Origin: Euperipatoides rowelli
Lineage: Eukaryota; Onychophora; Udeonychophora; Euonychophora; Peripatopsidae
Assembly: GCA_003024985.2 (NCBI GenBank)
Contig: PXIH01S0006227.1
Strand: one strand, 5' to 3'
Length of the DNA stretch: 11,198 nucleotides
Positions within the stretch are counted from its first letter, which is position 1, and each line of letters begins with the position of its first letter. The translations under genes and the position numbers were made by a program. The notes beneath the pieces were generated by a model, which was not told the DNA's origin, made no database searches, and saw only the letters and a list, made by a program, of their open reading frames with translations. This document shows, piece by piece, positions 7,231 through 11,198 of the stretch.

Positions 7231-7915
7231 GCTATGGGCTGATAAACAATTTTCAATTATTAGAACCTATAATCATTGATCTCATCTAGTGAATGATCCA
7301 GCGATTGCCAAGTTAAAGCAAGATTATAAAAAATATGATATTGAAGAAATTTATTATGTAGATGAGAATGAAATTTTACTAAAGAAAATCAAAAACAGTA
7401 AAATAACTTGGAATTACAGAGCACTTGTTTCCCATTCCTTAGTTTCTCTCATAATTGCAATGGCTAACTTCACTCATTTTGACATTCACAAGGTCTTAGG
7501 AAAATAAGACTACTTTACTGGAAGGGAATGATTAAGGATATTGTGAATTATGTAAAGACATGAAGATTGTCAGTGGAGAAAACCACAATAACAAAAATCA
7601 TTCAATTTCAACCAGTCTCCACAATTCCCATTTAAAAAAATATCATTAGATTTCTTAGGCCATTTTGAGTGGAACAGAGTCATGGGAAACAAGTATACTT
7701 TTATTTATATACCTTTTTCAGATATTCTATTGCAGTAGTATATATTGGGGGCAGTCAGTACATATTATCTGATAGGAGATGCTTTACAGTAAAGTGTTTA
7801 AAGCATTATGTAAATTTTTATGTGTTAAACACTTGACCACCACCTCATTCCACCCTCAATCCAAAAAGGTTAATAAAAGACTTAAGAGTTGTAACTGTAA
7901 TAATCCTTTCCTAAG
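7231..7915 (+). pseudogene. pol: Ty3/gypsy element 1: integrase, truncated by insertion of element 2
   Basis: The open stretch 7289-7507 covers the linker and the start of the zinc finger (FTHFDIHKVLGK with its histidine pair). YWKGMIKDIVNYVK follows, with the cysteine pair damaged by a base change and a shift around 7557-7580. The core domain shows ISLDFLGHFEWNR (first catalytic Asp near 7649) and GNKYTFIYI, then ILSDRR (second Asp near 7773). A shifted frame gives FKALCKFLCVKHLTTTSFHP (7803-7852). The final catalytic glutamate region (normally NGxVER) is mutated to KKVNKR. Homology breaks off at 7915, exactly where the LTR of the second element starts. The rest of the integrase and the 3' LTR should lie beyond the window. 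Confidence 0.8.
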
Positions 7916-8279
7916 TGTTGTCAGAAGGTTATTATTAATACACAATAAGTCCAGGGTTAAATAGAAATAAACTTTAATATGAACATGAAACATGACAGAA
8001 CCATTGATACCAGGTGACACAAAATCTGTTTTTTTGCACCACCACTCATCTGCTTGGTAACCTCTAACAGGGTTATATTAGAAAGCATCATATAATCTCT
8101 AACAGTGTTATATGGCTATATCAAATGGATTACACAAATCATAGTGATCCTCAGTTTATATAGTTATTAATAATTCAAATTATTAATTAGTGTTATTAAA
8201 ACTTATTACATTTTAAATGATTATAATTGTTTAGCAAATATTATTAAATTAAGAATGTTAATAATATTCCATTATTACA
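7916..8279 (-). repeat. 3' LTR of gypsy element 2, about 364 bp
   Basis: On the minus strand it starts TGTAATAATGG right after a polypurine tract and ends CTGACAACA, giving the canonical TG...CA termini. A TATATAAAC box sits at 8154-8162 and an ATTAAA poly(A) signal at 7973-7978, in the correct order for U3-R-U5. The partner LTR is outside the window, so the limits rest on the TG/CA ends, the polypurine tract and the break in the host integrase at 7915/7916. The host bases CTAAG (7911-7915) are the candidate target duplication. Confidence 0.7.
8059..8113. repeat. Direct repeat inside the LTR
   Basis: AACCTCTAACAGGGTTATAT (8059-8078) recurs as AATCTCTAACAGTGTTATAT (8094-8113), with 18 of 20 bases matching and a 35-bp period. 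It lies in the transcribed half of the LTR, downstream of the TATA box. Repeats of this kind in LTRs can be regulatory, but nothing further can be shown here. Confidence 0.6.
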
Positions 8280-8282
8280 TTA

Positions 8283-8293
8283 CTTCCTTCTTC
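8283..8293 (-). promoter_or_regulatory. Polypurine tract (plus-strand primer site) of element 2
   Basis: The minus strand reads GAAGAAGGAAG, three bases before the LTR start at 8279. A purine run immediately 5' of the 3' LTR is the primer for plus-strand DNA synthesis in LTR elements. Its position supports the LTR boundary. Confidence 0.65.
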
Positions 8294-8337
8294 AAATTTC
8301 TTTGATTAGCCTACTAGTTGCTTTCTTTTCCTTCTTT

Positions 8338-8835
8338 AGGTCGTATCTGGGTAGTTTTTTTCTTCATCTTCCTCTTCGATGTTAGGGTTGTTCTCTACTT
8401 CTGAGGTTCCTGGAGGTGATGTTGTTGACAGAGTTCTAGGAGTATTTGATGTTTTCTCATCTGTTGTCTCTTGTTCATCGATTCCAATTTATGTTGCTTT
8501 TCCTTGTTTAGGATGAACCAGCTTCAAGAATGTTTCATTTCTTTCTGCAGACACTTGTGTTCCTGCTATCTGTGTTAAAGTATAAGGGTTTATTTTGAAT
8601 GGTGAACTGTTCTTGTATTCTTTCTTCAGTGTTATTAGAACTTCATCTCCTATTTCTAGGTTAGCTTTAGTTTTATCACTTATTGTGGTATTGTTTCCCT
8701 TTCTCTTTATTATTGTAGTCTCTTACCTTTATTTCTTCATGTTCTTCAGGATTCTTTAAGTTCCTTATTTCAGGAAGTAGGGTGTTCATATGGTGACAGG
8801 CTTGAGGTTGTGTGTGTGTGGGGTAGATCTTTAGT
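8338..8835 (-). pseudogene. pol: Gypsy element 2: integrase C-terminal region and acidic tail
   Basis: The frame after the core gives LLPEIRNLKNPEEHEEIKV and RDYNNKEKGKQYHN, the usual region that follows the catalytic core in this lineage. After a shift at about 8676, LEIGDEVLITLKKEYKNSS and PFKINPYTLTQIAGTQVSAE match the small C-terminal beta domain ('GDxVL...TPFxPxPYxV...G'). A stop at 8487-8489 is followed by a Ser/Thr/Glu-rich tail with EEEDEEKN up to about 8338. A (TG)n run at 8808-8821 lies at the frame junction and encodes HTHTQ on the minus strand; slippage there may explain one frameshift. Confidence 0.8.
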
Positions 8836-9500
8836 CTCTTAGCAATTCGTTTATTTGAAATTTCCAGTCTTGGTTTCCATTTTGTGCTATTTGGAGTGCT
8901 TTGTTTAGTGTTCTGTGTAATCTTTCTACTTCGAGATTGGCTTGTGGCCATAATGGAGTTATGCAATGATGATGACATCCTAGTTTTCCAATAAATGATG
9001 CAAATTCTCTACTATTGCATGGTGGTCCATTGTCTGTTATCACAACCTCAGGTATCCCATATGCTGAGAAAATGTCATCTAGCTTGAGGATGTTGGTCTT
9101 CAACTATAGGAAATCTTGAATATTGGTCTACTAGTGTAAGAAAGTATTGTCCTGTTGTTATGGGTCCTTTGTGGTCTATGTTGACTACAGCCCATGATGG
9201 ATCAGATAGTGGTGTTGTTATTAGAGGTGGTTTGTTGTAATTTTATTGTGGTGCAGCACAATAAGCAATTCTTGACTTCTTTCTCCACAATCTTGTCAAT
9301 GCCTACAAACCAAGTTTTCTCTCTTAAAAGGCCTTTAGTTTTCGATATACCTTGATGTCCCAAATGGCTGATCTGAATGGCTCGTTCTTGTAGTGATTTT
9401 GGTAGAATTAATCTGGCTCCACGTAATAGTATGTTACTTTCTTTGTTAGTTGACAGCTCATATTGTATTTTTTCATATTGTTTTAGTTCTCTATATTTAG
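8831..9500 (-). pseudogene. pol: Gypsy element 2: integrase zinc finger and catalytic core
   Basis: Going 5' to 3' on the minus strand: AIQISHLGHQGISKTKGLL and VEKEVKNCLLC give the H-H...C-C zinc-binding domain (about 9270-9400). After a one-base shift near 9240 comes SWAVVNIDHKGPITTGQYF with the first catalytic Asp (about 9175). After another shift near 9100 the 90-codon frame 8831-9103 carries AYGIPEVVITDNGPP (second Asp, about 9033) and LWPQANLEVERLHRTLNKAL (catalytic Glu, about 8926). All three catalytic acids are therefore still encoded, but in different frames. The core resembles the K02A2.6-type integrases of invertebrates. Confidence 0.88.
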
Positions 9501-9509
9501 TTCTCTATA
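9482..9509. repeat. 14-bp tandem duplication in the integrase leader
   Basis: TTTAGTTCTCTATA (9482-9495) is repeated exactly at 9496-9509. On the minus strand this duplicates the codons for YREL and shifts the frame, because 14 is not a multiple of 3. It is a slippage-type mutation acquired after or during insertion. Confidence 0.75.
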
Positions 9510-9689
9510 TTTTATTATGTTGAGTCATCTTTTGGCCATTTCACAATTTTAATGTTGGTTATGATTGCTTGCAGTATTGTGTCCTTTATGGTTTCTTCTT
9601 TTACTTCTTGAAGGGTGATAGACTTTGGTGTGGTATGGTTTTGTATGAAGTTCCATATTCTGCTAAATTTTCTGCTTCTAGGTTTGTTG

Positions 9690-10079
9690 ATGATGTAGGG
9701 GGTGTCTTGATATAAAATCTGCAGGGTTAAATTTTACTGGCATGTAGATCACTTTGAACTCATATGGCTGTAGTTTAAGCCTCCATTGTTCATTCAAGCT
9801 TAGCTGATAATATCGATCTTGGGTTATTGAAAAGCGGTATTAGAGGTTGATGATCCGTAATTATCTTGAACTTTGCTCCAAATAAATATAGATGAAACTT
9901 ATTTATTTCCCAGGTTATCAACAGTGCTTCTCTCTATATTTGAGAGTACCTTGTCTCTGGGATTCAGAGCATGGCTGGCAAATGCTAGTGGGTAGTATCT
10001 CCCTTCTTTATCTTTCTGCATGATTATTGCCCCTAATCCAACTGGGCTTGCATCCATCCACACTTCAGTTTGTTTCTTG
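9690..10079 (-). pseudogene. pol: Gypsy element 2: RNase H domain
   Basis: TEVWMDASPVGLGAIIMQK (about 10010-10070) contains the first catalytic Asp. PLAFASHALNPRDKVLSNIE follows, and after a one-base shift near 9940 comes REALLITWEINKFHLYLFG with the conserved Glu. KIITDHQPLIPLFNNPRS (about 9825-9870) carries the TDH motif. A further shift precedes NEQWRLKLQPYEFKVIYMPV, KFNP and ADFISRHP (9700-9790), the last block with its Asp. All catalytic residues can be seen, but three frames are needed to read them. Residues 'KFNPADFISRHP' are typical for this lineage. Confidence 0.88.
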
Positions 10080-10685
10080 TAGTCAAAATATTGAAGGTTT
10101 ATTGTTTTTGCTAAATCTTCTTTTATTTGGTCAAAAGCATTTTACTGTGCTTCCTCCCATCTCCATTTGTGTGGGTCCTGGTTAATTCTCTTAATGGTGT
10201 TACTGTTGTGGCTGGGTTGGGGATGTATCTTAAACAGAAGTTTGCCATGCCTAAGAAGCTACGCATTTCAGAAATATTTGTTCATGATTTCATTTGTATG
10301 ATGTCCCTGGTCCGGGTTGGGTCTGCTGATATACACGTTGTTATGAAAAGATATGACCCAGGAAGCTAAGGTGTGTTTTATGGAATAGGCATTTCTCTTC
10401 GTTTAATGTAAATCCTGCTTCATGTAATCACCAACAAATATTTGCCTCTCATATCTTCAAATTCTGACACCATTTGTGTTATTCTTCTTGGGTCGGACTA
10501 CAATGGCAGATACCCGTGGGGTGGGTTCATTTATGGGCACTGGTTCAATTATTTATTTGTTCAGTAGGACTTTCATCTATTTCTAATTTGGGTCTTATAT
10601 GAAAAGGTATTTGAATGTGCTTCATTCTGACTGGCTTTATGTTTTAATCAATGTGAAGTGTTACTTTTAATTGATTGTTTCCCAA
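10080..10685 (-). pseudogene. pol: Gypsy element 2: reverse transcriptase with deleted palm
   Basis: The entry block is LKVTLHID, then NIKPVRMKHIQIPFHIRP (10585-10675). Next come IIEPVPINEPTPRVSAIVV and RPKKNNTNGVRI (10475-10555), the fingers. EDMRG near 10465 corresponds to the VDMR block. Directly after it the sequence jumps to LHEAGFTLNEEKC (about 10390-10428), FHKTHLSFLGHIF and, further on, MRSFLGMANFC (about 10238-10270) and NAFDQIKEDLA. The part between VDMR and LHEAG, normally over 100 residues with the Y/F-x-D-D active site, is missing. Stops and shifts add to this. The enzyme cannot be active. Confidence 0.85.
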
Positions 10686-11198
10686 TGCCATTGAATATAT
10701 TTGGATATTTTAATTTTATTTTATCCCTTATGTTTTCATTTACTTGATATGTAAATTGTATGAGGCCTAGCCTAATTGATGAGTCCCTTCCTATTAGGGA
10801 TGGATTTTTCCCTTCTATTATATGTAGAGTTGTTATAAATTTTTTTGTTTCATGTTTTAGTTCAGCTTTGAAAGTGCCTACAACTTTCATAGGTGTTTTT
10901 GACATATAACCATATATTCTAAAAGTGGGTGGTTTTATTATGGGTTTAGGATTAAGTTTTTCAAATTCTTGGTAATTTGTTATGTCTACTGTAGCACCAG
11001 TGTCTATAATAAATGGTACTTTATTTTTCCTTAATTTTAATGTTATAGTGTTATTATGTTTATCATTATTTGTTAAATATACGTAATTTACATCTTGACT
11101 TTTATTAGTTATTTGTCTTACCTCTTCTTTTCTTTGCTGTTTGTTTGCTCCATTGTTCTTTTTATTTTGTCCACATGACATGCAGATGCTTTCAAAAT
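10648..11198 (-). pseudogene. pol: Gypsy element 2: nucleocapsid edge and retropepsin-type protease
   Basis: The frame is open from the window edge to the stop at 10648-10650, overlapping the next RT frame. At the edge is ICMSCG, a C-x2-C pair that may be half of a gag zinc knuckle. The protease shows VPFIIDTGATVDI, with the catalytic DTG at about 10990-11004, then FRIYGYMSKTPMKVVGTF, TTLHIIEGKNPSLIGRDSS (the 'LLGxx' flap-to-C-terminal block) and RLGLI. LKYPNIFNGIG links to RT. This is the best-preserved domain; the frame shift at about 10680 separates it from RT. In the intact family, protease and RT are read as one polyprotein. Confidence 0.85.

Larger units (their letters stand above)
7916..11198 (-). 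mobile_element. Ty3/gypsy element 2 (Mag/K02A2.6-like), degenerate, nested in element 1
   Basis: Read on the minus strand the order is zinc-knuckle edge, protease, reverse transcriptase, RNase H, integrase, polypurine tract, 3' LTR: the standard Ty3/gypsy order. The integrase and protease resemble the Mag/K02A2.6-type lineage common in invertebrates; this is judged from motif style, without a search. The 5' LTR, primer-binding site and most of gag lie past the right edge. Frame breaks in every domain and loss of the RT palm make it non-autonomous. It interrupts an older gypsy integrase in opposite orientation. Confidence 0.85.

Noticed and set aside
10127-10369. 80-codon + strand reading frame
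   Set aside because: It is the complement of the RT tail of gypsy element 2, whose motifs read clearly on the minus strand.
1-11198. CRISPR array, defence island or phage-type system
   Set aside because: No regularly spaced identical repeats, no prokaryotic gene signals and clear eukaryotic retrotransposon and splice features.

Overview
The window looks like nuclear DNA from an AT-rich invertebrate animal (roughly 70% A+T by eye). The evidence is a very long open reading frame directly behind a spliceosomal acceptor, AATAAA poly(A) signals, a TA-flanked pogo/Tigger-like inverted-repeat element, and two decayed Ty3/gypsy LTR retrotransposons. No bacterial features (Shine-Dalgarno sites, operons, CRISPR, rRNA or tRNA genes) were seen. 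The species cannot be named from sequence alone.

Layout: 1-2047 is non-coding, with several small perfect hairpins, a striking 40-bp palindrome (1425-1464) and a diverged inverted repeat (957-1218). 2048-2599 is a non-autonomous Tc1/mariner-superfamily element, probably pogo/Tigger-like. It has 22-bp terminal inverted repeats and a TA on each side. 58 bp after its right end is a splice acceptor (AG at 2657-2658), which opens a roughly 3-kb exon containing an uninterrupted 986-codon reading frame (2660-5620, +). This is the only apparently intact gene. It encodes a Ser/Asn/Lys-rich, mostly disordered protein of no family I recognise, with CDK-type phosphosites, a polyproline SH3-type motif and two basic-aromatic amphipathic segments. 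A short 3' UTR with two poly(A) signals follows (5621 to about 5855).

5967-6606 holds a repeat cluster: two arms of about 88 bp in inverted orientation (5967-6055 and 6390-6476) and a third, direct copy (6519-6606). From about 6639 to 7915 lies the + strand wreck of a gypsy pol gene: RT fingers, RT tail, RNase H, then integrase zinc finger and core. This stops abruptly at 7916, where a second, different gypsy element begins in the opposite orientation. Its 3' LTR is 7916-8279 and its polypurine tract is 8283-8293. Integrase, RNase H, RT, protease and the edge of a zinc knuckle then follow in reverse order up to the window end. The second element therefore appears to have inserted into the integrase gene of the first; its 5' LTR and the rest of the host integrase should lie beyond position 11198. 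Both elements carry many frameshifts and stops, and both lack the catalytic palm of the reverse transcriptase, so neither can move on its own.

The window is thus one host exon embedded in layered transposon debris. I found no convincing new multi-gene system. The points most worth following are the unrecognised 986-residue protein, the 40-bp palindrome, the inverted-repeat cluster and the nested retrotransposons.
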